Shown here piece after piece: positions 41,691-49,612 of a stretch of DNA of 64,000 nucleotides. Under the pieces are notes generated by a model. That model searched no databases. It worked only from the letters and a program-made list of their open reading frames with translations, and was not told the origin of the DNA. The stretch comes from RDXT01 sp033765305 (lineage in GTDB: Bacteria > Bacteroidota > Bacteroidia > J057). Position 1 is the first letter of the stretch. The number at the start of each line of letters is the position of its first letter. The DNA is taken from assembly GCA_033765305.1 (NCBI GenBank), contig JANRID010000044.1:17372-81371 (forward strand), in the 5' to 3' direction. The position numbers and the translations under genes were made by a program.

Positions 41691-42605
41691 ATGAAACGGA
41701 TCGCCTATCCCCTCTACGATGTGGTCTTCAAATACCTGATGGAAGACCTCGAAGTGGCCCGCCGCCTGATTTCGGCGGTTATCGGGCGGGAGATTCTGCA
41801 TATCGAGACCCGCGCGCAGGAGCACGCCTACGCGCTCGAAAAGCACCCCACGCTGACGGTTTACCGGCTGGACTTCGCCGCTACGGTCCGCACGGCAGAA
41901 GGCCAGATCCATCAGGTGGCCATCGAGGTGCAGAAATCGAAGGATGTGCCGGACATCCTGCGCTTCCGCCGCTATCTTGGCGAGCACTACGCACGCGCCT
42001 CCAGCGGCGAAGGGGCAGCAAAGACCGCGCTTCCGATCATCTCGATCTACATCGTGGGCTTCGACCTGCAGTCGGAGCATGCCATTGTGCATGCGGTCAA
42101 GGAGTTCCGCGACGCGGTCACAGGCGAGGAGGTGGAGATGCGGGCGGAATTCGTGCAGCTGCTCACGCACGAGAGCTATTTCATCCAGGCCTCGCTGCTG
42201 CCTACGCGCACCCGCAGCAAGGTGGAGCGGCTGCTTTCGGTCTTCAGCCGGAAGTGGGCGCACGACGAGGCCCACAACTGGATCATCGAGTTCGACGAGT
42301 CCGAGGGAGGGGAGGACGAAGACCTGCGGCTGGTGCTCAGGCGGCTGGAGCTGGCCATTGCCGACTCGGAGGTCCGGCAGCGGATCTTGGCCGTTGAAGA
42401 AGCCGAGCGGGAATACGAGCAGTGGATGAAGCAGAAAGATGAAACCATCGAACAGCAGGCTTCGACCATCGAAGAGCAAAGCAGAACGATAGAAGAGCAG
42501 AACGCCGCGCTTCGCCGCTCCATTGCACTGCTGCGCCGGGCCGGCCTGGGGGACGCCGAAATCGCCGCCGAGCTGGGCATTGCGCCGGATCAGCTGGACC
42601 GCTGA
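41691..42605 (+). CDS. Rpn-family PD-(D/E)XK nuclease / putative transposase-like protein (paralogue 2)
   Basis: Predicted nuclease of 304 residues, paralogous to the protein at 17641-18615. It starts MKRIAYPLYDVVFKYLMED and has core residues D61 (YRLDF), E79-x-Q81-K82 (IEVQKSK). A FRRYLGEHYA segment is shared with paralogue 1 (FRRYLGQQYQ). Residues about 245-275 form a coiled coil of three heptads (TIEQQAS, TIEEQSR, TIEEQNA) encoded by 21-bp repeats. The C-terminal 22 residues (GLGDAEIAAELGIAPDQLDR) again look like a small helix-turn-helix. Its ATG is 6 bases from a -7 box. No flanking inverted or target-site repeats are visible. It converges on the DUF2520 gene with 9 bp between stops. Confidence 0.85.
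   Translation: MKRIAYPLYDVVFKYLMEDLEVARRLISAVIGREILHIETRAQEHAYALEKHPTLTVYRLDFAATVRTAEGQIHQVAIEVQKSKDVPDILRFRRYLGEHYARASSGEGAAKTALPIISIYIVGFDLQSEHAIVHAVKEFRDAVTGEEVEMRAEFVQLLTHESYFIQASLLPTRTRSKVERLLSVFSRKWAHDEAHNWIIEFDESEGGEDEDLRLVLRRLELAIADSEVRQRILAVEEAEREYEQWMKQKDETIEQQASTIEEQSRTIEEQNAALRRSIALLRRAGLGDAEIAAELGIAPDQLDR
42444..42506 (+). repeat. Three 21-bp direct repeats inside Rpn paralogue 2
   Basis: Units start at 42444, 42465 and 42486 and share the pattern ACCATCGAAGAGCA with a few changes. Each encodes one heptad. Confidence 0.75.
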
Positions 42606-42614
42606 TGCCGCGAT

Positions 42615-43400
42615 TCAATCCGCTTCCGGGCGGATGGCCCGGCTGAGCAGGCGGTAGAGCTCCTGCCAATCCGCATGCGCATCCAGCAGCGCCACATGCC
42701 GGTCCATGGTCTCGCGGTCTCCGCGCAGCGCCGGGCCGGTCTGGGCAGCCGCAGGCCCCGTTGCCAGCGCCTTCCGGATCTGCTCCCGCAGGAGCGGCGC
42801 ATACAGTTCCAGGCCAGGATGGCCGGCAAGCTGCTCCGGCATCACCTGCGAAGCGATCCGCAGCATCAGGTTGACGAAGTTGCTCGCCCAGACTGCGCCA
42901 TGGTGCAGGCGCAGCCGGCCTGCACTGTCGAGGGCATGCGCCTGATCCGACACCGTCTGCGCCAGCGCCAGCAGCGGCTCCACGTGCGGCGCATCGGCCT
43001 CTACAAAGAGCGGAACGGCCTGCAGATCTGCCGTGATGCCCCACGTGAAGGTTTGCAGCGGATACAGCACGGCCCGCAGCCCCGGCCTGCCGGCCCGCTC
43101 CAGCGGACTGCTGCCCGAAGTATGCGCGATGAGCGCACCGCTGGGCGGCAATTGCGCGGACACTGCTGCAATCGCGCTGTCCGGCACGGTGAGCAGCACC
43201 AGATTTGCCGCCGGGTCCAGGTCGCCCGGACGGGCTGCCTGGCCGGGAATGCCGCAGCAGGCGGCCAGCTCCGCCCGCCGAGCCGCCTCGCGGCTGATCA
43301 GCTGGATCACCTGCGCGCCTGCGCGCTGCAGGGCAGGCACCATGGACCAGGCGAGATTGCCTGCCCCCACAACGGCAATATGCCAATCCACTGCCGGCAT
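42615..43400 (-). CDS. DUF2520 Rossmann-fold protein
   Basis: Soluble dehydrogenase-like protein of 261 residues. The N-terminal Rossmann fold has the dinucleotide loop VVGAGNLAWSM (G12-x-G14-x-x-A17). The C-terminal helical DUF2520 domain includes AVWASNFVNLMLRIASQVM. The pair resembles F420/NADP-dependent oxidoreductases and pyrroline-5-carboxylate reductase-like proteins; no substrate is known. Its start codon overlaps the stop of the upstream aminotransferase, so it is the last gene in the transporter-epimerase-aminotransferase unit. Confidence 0.84.
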   Translation of the reverse strand: MPAVDWHIAVVGAGNLAWSMVPALQRAGAQVIQLISREAARRAELAACCGIPGQAARPGDLDPAANLVLLTVPDSAIAAVSAQLPPSGALIAHTSGSSPLERAGRPGLRAVLYPLQTFTWGITADLQAVPLFVEADAPHVEPLLALAQTVSDQAHALDSAGRLRLHHGAVWASNFVNLMLRIASQVMPEQLAGHPGLELYAPLLREQIRKALATGPAAAQTGPALRGDRETMDRHVALLDAHADWQELYRLLSRAIRPEAD

Positions 43401-44314
43401 CAGGCTTGCGCAGGTGCGCCGGGAATGGGAACGCCAAGCGTGGCAGTGAGTTCGCGGAACCAGCCTTGCAGCCGCCGGGTCACGGGCCCCGGCACGCCCT
43501 CGCCGATGCGGCGGCCATCCAGTTCCAGCACCGGCGTCAGCTCGCCCATGGTGCCGGTGACGAACACCTCGTCTGCGGTCTGAAACTCCATCAGGGAGAT
43601 GCGCCGCTCGATGAGCGGGATTCCGTGGCGCCGGGCCAGGCCCATCACGATTTCACGGGTAATGCCCGGCAGGCAGGCCTCAGGCAGCGGCGTGTGCAGT
43701 TCGTCCCGGCTGACAAGGAAGACATTGGTCGCATTCGTCTCCGCCACAAACCCGTAGAGATCCAGCATCAGAGCATCGTCGGCACCGGCCAGATTGGCCT
43801 CGATCTTGGCGAGGATGTTGTTGATCAGGTTGTTGTGGTGGATTTTGGAATCGACGCACTGGGGCGGGTTGCGGCGGATGGAAGCGGTAACCAGCCGGAT
43901 GCCGCCGGCACCGTACACCGGCGGCTTCCATTCCGCCAGCACAATCAGGCAGGGCCCCGACTGGTTGAGCCGGGGGTCCATGCCGGAGGTGATTTTCTCG
44001 CCGCGGGTGAGGGTGAGGCGGATGTGGGCACCATCGTACATGCCGTTGGCCTGCAGGGTGTCGAAAATGGCCTGCCGGATGTCGGCGGCAGACGGCACCT
44101 GGGCAAATGCCATCGCCTTGGCCGAATGGCGCAGGCGCTCCAGATGCTCCTCCAGGGCGAAAATCCGGCCCTGATATACCCGCAGCCCTTCCCAGACGGC
44201 GTCGCCGCCCTGTACGGAGCTGTCGAATACCGATACGTTGGCTTCGGAACGCGGCACAAGCCGCCCGCCGACATGCACGAAAATATCCGCGTTGCGGGGG
44301 TTGTAAGTTTGCAT
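43400..44314 (-). CDS. Class IV PLP aminotransferase (branched-chain type)
   Basis: Cytosolic fold-type IV aminotransferase of 304 residues. The PLP lysine is K157 in CVDSKIHHNNLINN. Other family segments are SSVQGGDAVWEGLRVY near 32-47, GFVAETNATNVFLV (the phosphate-binding region) and DEVFVTGTMGELTPV near the end. Members include branched-chain and D-amino acid aminotransferases and aminodeoxychorismate lyase; the sequence best fits the branched-chain group, but the context of dipeptide use would also suit D-amino acids. It lies 10 bp downstream of the epimerase gene and overlaps the DUF2520 start. Confidence 0.88.
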   Translation of the reverse strand: MQTYNPRNADIFVHVGGRLVPRSEANVSVFDSSVQGGDAVWEGLRVYQGRIFALEEHLERLRHSAKAMAFAQVPSAADIRQAIFDTLQANGMYDGAHIRLTLTRGEKITSGMDPRLNQSGPCLIVLAEWKPPVYGAGGIRLVTASIRRNPPQCVDSKIHHNNLINNILAKIEANLAGADDALMLDLYGFVAETNATNVFLVSRDELHTPLPEACLPGITREIVMGLARRHGIPLIERRISLMEFQTADEVFVTGTMGELTPVLELDGRRIGEGVPGPVTRRLQGWFRELTATLGVPIPGAPAQA

Positions 44315-44324
44315 AGGGTGCCGG

Positions 44325-45392
44325 TCAGAGGGGTTCGACGCCCAGGCCTGGCCCGCCGGCTGGGCGCATCATGCCATCCTCGATGATGAAGCCGCCGCGC
44401 ACCACATCGCGGGCCAGATCGAGGCTGCCGTCGAGGTCGAGGTAGCGGGTATGGGGGCAGGCGAAGGCCGCATGCAGGGCTGCGGCGATGCTGATGATGC
44501 TTTCGTCATTGCAGCCCCACATGAGGCGGATGCCGGCCAGCCGGGCAATATCCGCGATCCGCAACGCCGGCGCAATGCCGCCGCACTTCATCAGCTTGAT
44601 ATTGAAAATGCCGCAGGCAGCGGGTCCCTGGGCCAGCAGCAGCGCATCGAGCGGCGTCACCAGCGACTCGTCGGCTGCAATGCTGCTGCGCACGGCATCG
44701 GGCAGCTGGCGCATCTCGGCCACGGCCGTCGCCGGCAGGGGCTGCTCCGTGAGCTCGATGCGCAGGGGCATCGATTCCTGGTGAAACTGCACGGCCTGGA
44801 CGGCATCATAGGCCTGATTGGCGTCCACACGGATATCGAACTGATAGCCAAAACGTTCGCGCAGCTTGCGCAGCCGCTCCAGATCTTCCTCCGGCGTGCT
44901 GCCGAGCTTGACCTTCAGGTTCCGGAAGCCGCGTCCGAGGTATTCCGCTGCTTCTTCCAGGGTGTCGGCCACGCCTTTGATGCCGATGGTGATGGAGGTC
45001 GGCAGCGCATCGTGATAGCGCCCCAGCACCTCGCCGAGCGGTACGCCGAATGCCTTGGCATGCAGGTCGTGCAGGGCGATGTCCAACGCCGCCCGGGAGC
45101 CGGGCGACGTCGGAAACATCGATTCGATCAGCTCCGTCAGGGGGCGGAGCAGGCGCACATCCCGCCCGATCAGGGGCGCGCAGGCCTCCGGCGTGAGGGT
45201 CCGCAGGGTATCGTCCAGCGATTCGCCCACCACATACTCGCTCGGATTGGAGGCGCCGTAGCCGGTGAGGCCGCCTTCGGCGGCTAGTTCCACCACGCAG
45301 TTTTCGACCTCGCTCACCGTCTTGTATGCAATGCTGTACGGGCGGGTGAGCGCCATCGGCTCCCGGCGGATCCGGATTTCAGTAATGCGCAT
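44325..45392 (-). CDS. Dipeptide epimerase (enolase superfamily)
   Basis: Cytosolic enolase-superfamily enzyme of 355 residues. The two catalytic lysines are K162 in NLKVKLG and K266 (or K269) in IKLMKCGG; metal ligands are D190 (RVDANQ), E216 (LTEQP) and D241 (AADES). The C-terminal YLDLDGSLDLARD segment contains the DxD motif that binds the dipeptide alpha-ammonium group in this family. It is expected to interconvert L,L and L,D dipeptides such as Ala-Glu. It is 18 bp downstream of the peptide transporter gene and immediately upstream of the aminotransferase. Confidence 0.92.
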   Translation of the reverse strand: MRITEIRIRREPMALTRPYSIAYKTVSEVENCVVELAAEGGLTGYGASNPSEYVVGESLDDTLRTLTPEACAPLIGRDVRLLRPLTELIESMFPTSPGSRAALDIALHDLHAKAFGVPLGEVLGRYHDALPTSITIGIKGVADTLEEAAEYLGRGFRNLKVKLGSTPEEDLERLRKLRERFGYQFDIRVDANQAYDAVQAVQFHQESMPLRIELTEQPLPATAVAEMRQLPDAVRSSIAADESLVTPLDALLLAQGPAACGIFNIKLMKCGGIAPALRIADIARLAGIRLMWGCNDESIISIAAALHAAFACPHTRYLDLDGSLDLARDVVRGGFIIEDGMMRPAGGPGLGVEPL

Positions 45393-45410
45393 AGCCTGTA
45401 GGGAATCTGC

Positions 45411-47492
45411 TTATTTTTTGGTTGCCACGCGGTACAGCCACAGGGCCAGGCCGAGGAAGAACAGGGCGCCCAGGATCTGATAGCCGTCTGCGCCGATGGC
45501 ATGCTCGATGCCCGGCTCCAGATTGACCTTGCCCAGCGCGGCTGCCACGCCGTCGTTGACCGAAAGCAAGGCCACCAGCACCCCGGCCAGCGCTCCGCCG
45601 GCCACCAGGCCGGTCGCGAAGAGGCTGCCTTTGCCCGTTTCGTCCTCGCCTTCCGTATGCGTGCCTTTGCGTTTTTCATTCCACTCCACCACAGCCCGTA
45701 CCACCCCGCCGGCAAAAATGGGCAGCGTGGTGGACAGCGGCAGGTAGGCGCCCACGGCGAAGGAGAGCGATTTCACCCCGCAGAGCTCCATCGTGATTGC
45801 CAGAAACACGCCCACCAGCACAAACTGCCAGTCGAGGTTGAAGGACAGCAGGCCCTTGATCAGCGTAGCCATCAGGGTGCCCTGCGGAGCCGGGTATTTG
45901 TCGGTGCCGATGGCGTGCTCGATGCCTGCCGCCCGCATTTCCATCGTAGGCGTGTCGAGGATCTGCACCGTAGCGCCGATCACGAGCGAGGAAACCACCG
46001 CGCCGATGAAGAGCGCCAGCTGCTGGTAGCGGGGCGTAGCGCCGACGATGTAGCCGGTTTTCAGATCCTGCGAAGTGGCGCCGGCATTGGCGGCGGCAAT
46101 GCAGATCATGCTGCCCACCACGAGCGCCATGGGCTCGTAGGTCATGCCCGTCCAGCCTACCGCAATGAAAATCAGGGCAGTGCCCATCAGCGTGGCGATG
46201 GTCATCCCCGAAATGGGGTTGGAGCTGGAGCCGATGATGCCCACAATGCGGCTGGAAACCGTGACGAAGAAAAAGCCGAAGACGATCACCAGGATCCCGA
46301 TCAGCAGCTTGTTGAATATATTGTCGCCCGGAATCTGGGGCAGCAGGGCCATCAGGATGACGAGCGCTACGCTGCCGATGAGCACCACGCGGAGGGACAG
46401 GTCCTGTTCGGTGCGGATGGCGGAGCCGTTGGCGCCTTCGCGGTTGCGGATGGAGCCGAGGCTTTCGCGGAAGGAAGATACGATGGTGGGCAGGGTCTTG
46501 AGCAGGGTGATAAAGCCGCCTGCGGCTACGGCCCCCGCGCCGATCTGGCGCACGTAGGCCCGGTAGATGGCCGAGGCCGTATTGCCGAAGGTCTGCGTGG
46601 CGGGGTCCCAGTTGCCGGGGCCGCCGGCGGTCATCAGGTCCTGGAGATAGCCGAGCTTGATGAGCTGCAGGGCGATGGTTTCGGCCGGCACCAGCGAGGC
46701 GAGCAGCGGAATGAGGCCCAGCCAGGCCAGCACGCCGCCGGCCACGAGCACACCCGCGATGCGGAAGCCGATGATATAGCCCACCCCCAGATATTCAGGC
46801 GTGATTTCCCCGTTGACGGTGGCAGAGGGGAAGTACTTGTTCGTCTGCTGCGTCACCCAGGCGGGCGCCTCGGCGATCACATGGAAAATCTTCTGGAGCA
46901 GTGCATAGCCCATGGCCACGGCTACCCCCAGGTAGGCCGCACTGGCGAAGCTGCCGCCTTTTTCGCCCGCCACCAGCACCTGGCCGCAGGCGGTTCCTTC
47001 GGGGTAGGGGAGATTGTCGTGCTCCTTGACGATCAGGGAACGCCGCAGCGGAATCATCATCAGGGTGCCCAGCACCCCGCCGAAGGCGGCGAGGATGAAG
47101 ATCGTCCAGTAGTTGAAATAGGAGGCGCCGACGCTTTCGCCGTTTTCGGCGACGGAGAGGAAGAGGAAAGCCGGCAGGGTGAAGACCACCCCGGCAGCGA
47201 TGGACTCGCCGGCAGAGCCGGTGGTCTGGATGATGTTGTTCTCGAGAATGGAGGTTTTGAACACCGAACGGCCGATGGAAATGGCCAGCACGGCGATGGG
47301 AATCGAGGCGGAAACCGTGAGTCCGGCCTTGAGGGCGAGGTACACCGTGGCGGCGCCGAAGAGGATGCCGAAGAGCGCGCCGAGCAGGATGGCTTTGAGG
47401 GTAAACTCAGGCACTTTCGCGTCCGGCGGCACAAAGGGCTGGTGCGCGTCCGGCGCGGTGCCCTGCGGTCCGGCAGGAGTAGGAGTTTGCAT
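45411..47492 (-). CDS. OPT family oligopeptide transporter
   Basis: Inner-membrane peptide/proton symporter of the OPT family, 693 residues with about 16 hydrophobic segments. Family segments include EFTLKAILLGALFGILFGAA near the N terminus, NNIIQTTGSAGESIAAGVVF, DNLPYPEGTACGQVLVAGE and SSRIVGIIGSSSNPISGMTI, all typical of the bacterial oligopeptide subgroup. It is the first gene of a tight unit with the dipeptide epimerase, aminotransferase and DUF2520 genes. Start at 47492 was chosen over 47546 because the upstream residues (MQNSCILPGDS) are outside family sequence and a -7-like box falls in between. Confidence 0.94.
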   Translation of the reverse strand: MQTPTPAGPQGTAPDAHQPFVPPDAKVPEFTLKAILLGALFGILFGAATVYLALKAGLTVSASIPIAVLAISIGRSVFKTSILENNIIQTTGSAGESIAAGVVFTLPAFLFLSVAENGESVGASYFNYWTIFILAAFGGVLGTLMMIPLRRSLIVKEHDNLPYPEGTACGQVLVAGEKGGSFASAAYLGVAVAMGYALLQKIFHVIAEAPAWVTQQTNKYFPSATVNGEITPEYLGVGYIIGFRIAGVLVAGGVLAWLGLIPLLASLVPAETIALQLIKLGYLQDLMTAGGPGNWDPATQTFGNTASAIYRAYVRQIGAGAVAAGGFITLLKTLPTIVSSFRESLGSIRNREGANGSAIRTEQDLSLRVVLIGSVALVILMALLPQIPGDNIFNKLLIGILVIVFGFFFVTVSSRIVGIIGSSSNPISGMTIATLMGTALIFIAVGWTGMTYEPMALVVGSMICIAAANAGATSQDLKTGYIVGATPRYQQLALFIGAVVSSLVIGATVQILDTPTMEMRAAGIEHAIGTDKYPAPQGTLMATLIKGLLSFNLDWQFVLVGVFLAITMELCGVKSLSFAVGAYLPLSTTLPIFAGGVVRAVVEWNEKRKGTHTEGEDETGKGSLFATGLVAGGALAGVLVALLSVNDGVAAALGKVNLEPGIEHAIGADGYQILGALFFLGLALWLYRVATKK

Positions 47493-47524
47493 GCGCAAGG
47501 TTTTTGAGGGTACGGAGTCGCCGG

Positions 47525-47532
47525 GCAAGATA
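47525..47532 (-). promoter_or_regulatory. Weak -7-like box upstream of the peptide-use operon
   Basis: The minus strand reads TATCTTGC, sharing the TATCTT core seen before other genes here. It is 32 bases before the OPT start codon. Confidence 0.3.
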
Positions 47533-47576
47533 CACGAATTTTGCATTCCGCCGCGTGTCCTCCGGCCTGTACCGGC

Positions 47577-48371
47577 TCAGGATTCCGGCGCCGCATCCCG
47601 CCGGGCTGCTACCTGCTCGAAGTATTCATGGTAGCGCTTGTGATTGGTTCCCATCAGCCAGTCCCAGAAGTTGAAATACAGGCCGTAGTTGCAGTGGGTG
47701 AAGCGGTGGTGCATGTCGTGATGGGTGCTGGTATTGCTCCACCGGCCCAGCGGATGGCGGGTGAATCCCTTCGGAAACAGCTCGTAGCCCAGGTGGCCCA
47801 GCACGTTGAACAGGATCATCCAAAGCAGAAACAGGCCGATGGCCAGCGGATGCAGCGGGATCAGGAACACACCGATGGGCACAATGGCTGCCTCCAGCAC
47901 GGCCTCCAGCGGGTGGAAGGCGAAGGCTGCCCAGGGCGAGGGGGTGATGGACCGGTGATGCGTCCGGTGGGCAATGCTGAAGACGCCTGGCAGGTGCAGA
48001 AACCGGTGCATCCAGTAAAACCAGGTGTCGTGCAGCAGAATGAGTAGGAATGTGCTGATTATCAGCCAGCCGATGCTTCGGTCGCCGATGCGCAGGTAGA
48101 GCTGCGTATAGCCTGCGCGGCCGAGGAGAAAGGTCAGCAGGCCCACCAGCGCGAAGATGACCAGGGTGCTCATGGACCAGACGATCTCGCGGCGGTACTG
48201 GGCCGCATCCGGAAAGCGCGGCTGAATGCGCATCCGGACCCAGGCCCGGCGTTTCCACAGGTAAAATACCAGAAAGGTACCGCCGGCAAAGAGCAGGTAG
48301 CGCAGCAGCATCATGCCGAACAGAAACGCGCCGCGCTGCGCAAGGGTCAGTTCAGGAAGCAGGGGTTCCAT
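47577..48371 (-). CDS. Fatty acid hydroxylase / sterol desaturase superfamily protein
   Basis: Membrane di-iron oxygenase of 264 residues with about four to five hydrophobic segments. The histidine clusters that bind iron are HDTWFYWMHRFLH, HRTHH and THHDMHH, in the order and spacing of the superfamily. Substrates in bacteria include fatty acids, carotenoids and hopanoids/sterols; none can be chosen here. Start at 48371 was selected since upstream codons overlap the promoter-like CATCTTTG at 48404-48411. It converges on no gene; 84 bp separate its stop from the OPT start on the same strand. Confidence 0.88.
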   Translation of the reverse strand: MEPLLPELTLAQRGAFLFGMMLLRYLLFAGGTFLVFYLWKRRAWVRMRIQPRFPDAAQYRREIVWSMSTLVIFALVGLLTFLLGRAGYTQLYLRIGDRSIGWLIISTFLLILLHDTWFYWMHRFLHLPGVFSIAHRTHHRSITPSPWAAFAFHPLEAVLEAAIVPIGVFLIPLHPLAIGLFLLWMILFNVLGHLGYELFPKGFTRHPLGRWSNTSTHHDMHHRFTHCNYGLYFNFWDWLMGTNHKRYHEYFEQVAARRDAAPES

Positions 48372-48526
48372 GCGGTTGGGGTTCGAGGTTTCAGCCAGAT
48401 ACGCAAAGATGCCCCGGCCAGCGGGCTTCCGCACGGTTTTTTCAGCCAACTCAGCCGATGTTTCAACGAAGCTGCGCGATCCCTCCGCCGGAACCCGTAT
48501 GTTTGGTCTGCTGCTTTGCGATCTGC

Positions 48527-49597
48527 ATGCCTATGCCCGACTCCGCTGTCTCCGTGCCGGACCTCCGCCCCCAGGACCCCCGCATCCGCCGCCTGCGGGT
48601 GCTGGTGCATGTGTGTTTCTGGCTGGGCTACCTGCTGCTGGTCAGCCTGGCCCTGTCCAACGTGCTGCCGATCGAGCGGGCGCTGCTGCGCACCTGCATC
48701 ATGGCGGCGTTTCTGGCGCCGATGGTGTACCTGAACCTGGGCTGCCTGATGCCGCGCTTTCTCGAACGGGGGCAGTACACCGCCTATTTCGCCTGGCTCA
48801 GCCTGCTGGTAGCCGCCGATACCGGGCTGCGCATGCTGGCCGATTACGGCCTGAGCCTGCATTTCAGCGCCTTTGCGGAGCGCATCTGGACGCTGAAGCA
48901 CCTGGCCGGCACCCTGCTGAGCGGCTGCCTGATGCTGCTCATCACCACCCCAGTCAAGCTCGTGGACGACCTGCGCCGCCGCCAGCAGCAGGAGCAGGCC
49001 CTCCGGGGCCAGCGCCTGGAAGCCGAACTGAAGTTCCTCAAAGCCCAGGTCAATCCGCATTTCCTCTTCAATGCCCTCAACAACCTCTACGCCCTCGCGT
49101 TTACCGGATCGCCGCAGACGGCTCCGATGATTCTCAAGCTTTCCGAACTGATGCGCTACCTGCTCTACGATGCGCGGGCGGAGGTTGCCCCGCTGGCGGA
49201 CGAGCTGGCCTATGTGCGCAACTACATCGAATTTCAGCAGCTCAAAACGCCTGATCCCCAGGATATTACTTTTGAAACGGCCGGGGACCTCCAGCAGCTG
49301 CGCATTCCCCCGATGCTGCTGGGCCCGCTGGTGGAGAATGCATTCAAGCATGGCAACCCCGATCAGCGGGGCGGCTGGCTGCGGATCCGGGCAGCGGCCG
49401 AAGGGCAGCAGCTGCGGTTTACGGTGGAAAACAGCATATCGCCGGGTGCCCGCAAGGACGGGACCGGCGGCATCGGCCTGGAAAATATCCGGCAGCGCCT
49501 GCAGCTGCTGTATCCGGGCCGTCACCGCCTGGAAATCGAAGCATCCGAGGACCGGTTCCGGGTGACGCTGGACCTCGCAGGCCCCGGAACGCCCTGA
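48527..49597 (+). CDS. LytS-type sensor histidine kinase without adjacent regulator
   Basis: Membrane sensor kinase of 356 residues. Four membrane helices lie at about 23-160 (LVHVCFWLGYLLLVSLALSN is the first). The cytoplasmic kinase starts with a coiled coil (RRRQQQEQALRGQRLEAELK) and the phosphoacceptor segment QVNPHFLFNALNNLYAL, followed by an ATPase domain with LVENAFKHG and GTGGIGLENIRQRL. No response regulator follows: the next gene is on the opposite strand 15 bp away. Its partner must be encoded elsewhere or be the LytTR protein 27 kb upstream. The start may be 48527 or 48533. Confidence 0.9.
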   Translation: MPMPDSAVSVPDLRPQDPRIRRLRVLVHVCFWLGYLLLVSLALSNVLPIERALLRTCIMAAFLAPMVYLNLGCLMPRFLERGQYTAYFAWLSLLVAADTGLRMLADYGLSLHFSAFAERIWTLKHLAGTLLSGCLMLLITTPVKLVDDLRRRQQQEQALRGQRLEAELKFLKAQVNPHFLFNALNNLYALAFTGSPQTAPMILKLSELMRYLLYDARAEVAPLADELAYVRNYIEFQQLKTPDPQDITFETAGDLQQLRIPPMLLGPLVENAFKHGNPDQRGGWLRIRAAAEGQQLRFTVENSISPGARKDGTGGIGLENIRQRLQLLYPGRHRLEIEASEDRFRVTLDLAGPGTP

Positions 49598-49612
49598 TCC
49601 GGGTGTTTCCCG

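Noticed and set aside
45501..47507. A plus-strand open frame of 668 codons
   Set aside because: It is antisense to the OPT transporter and is composed mostly of histidine-, glutamine- and glycine-rich low-complexity sequence.
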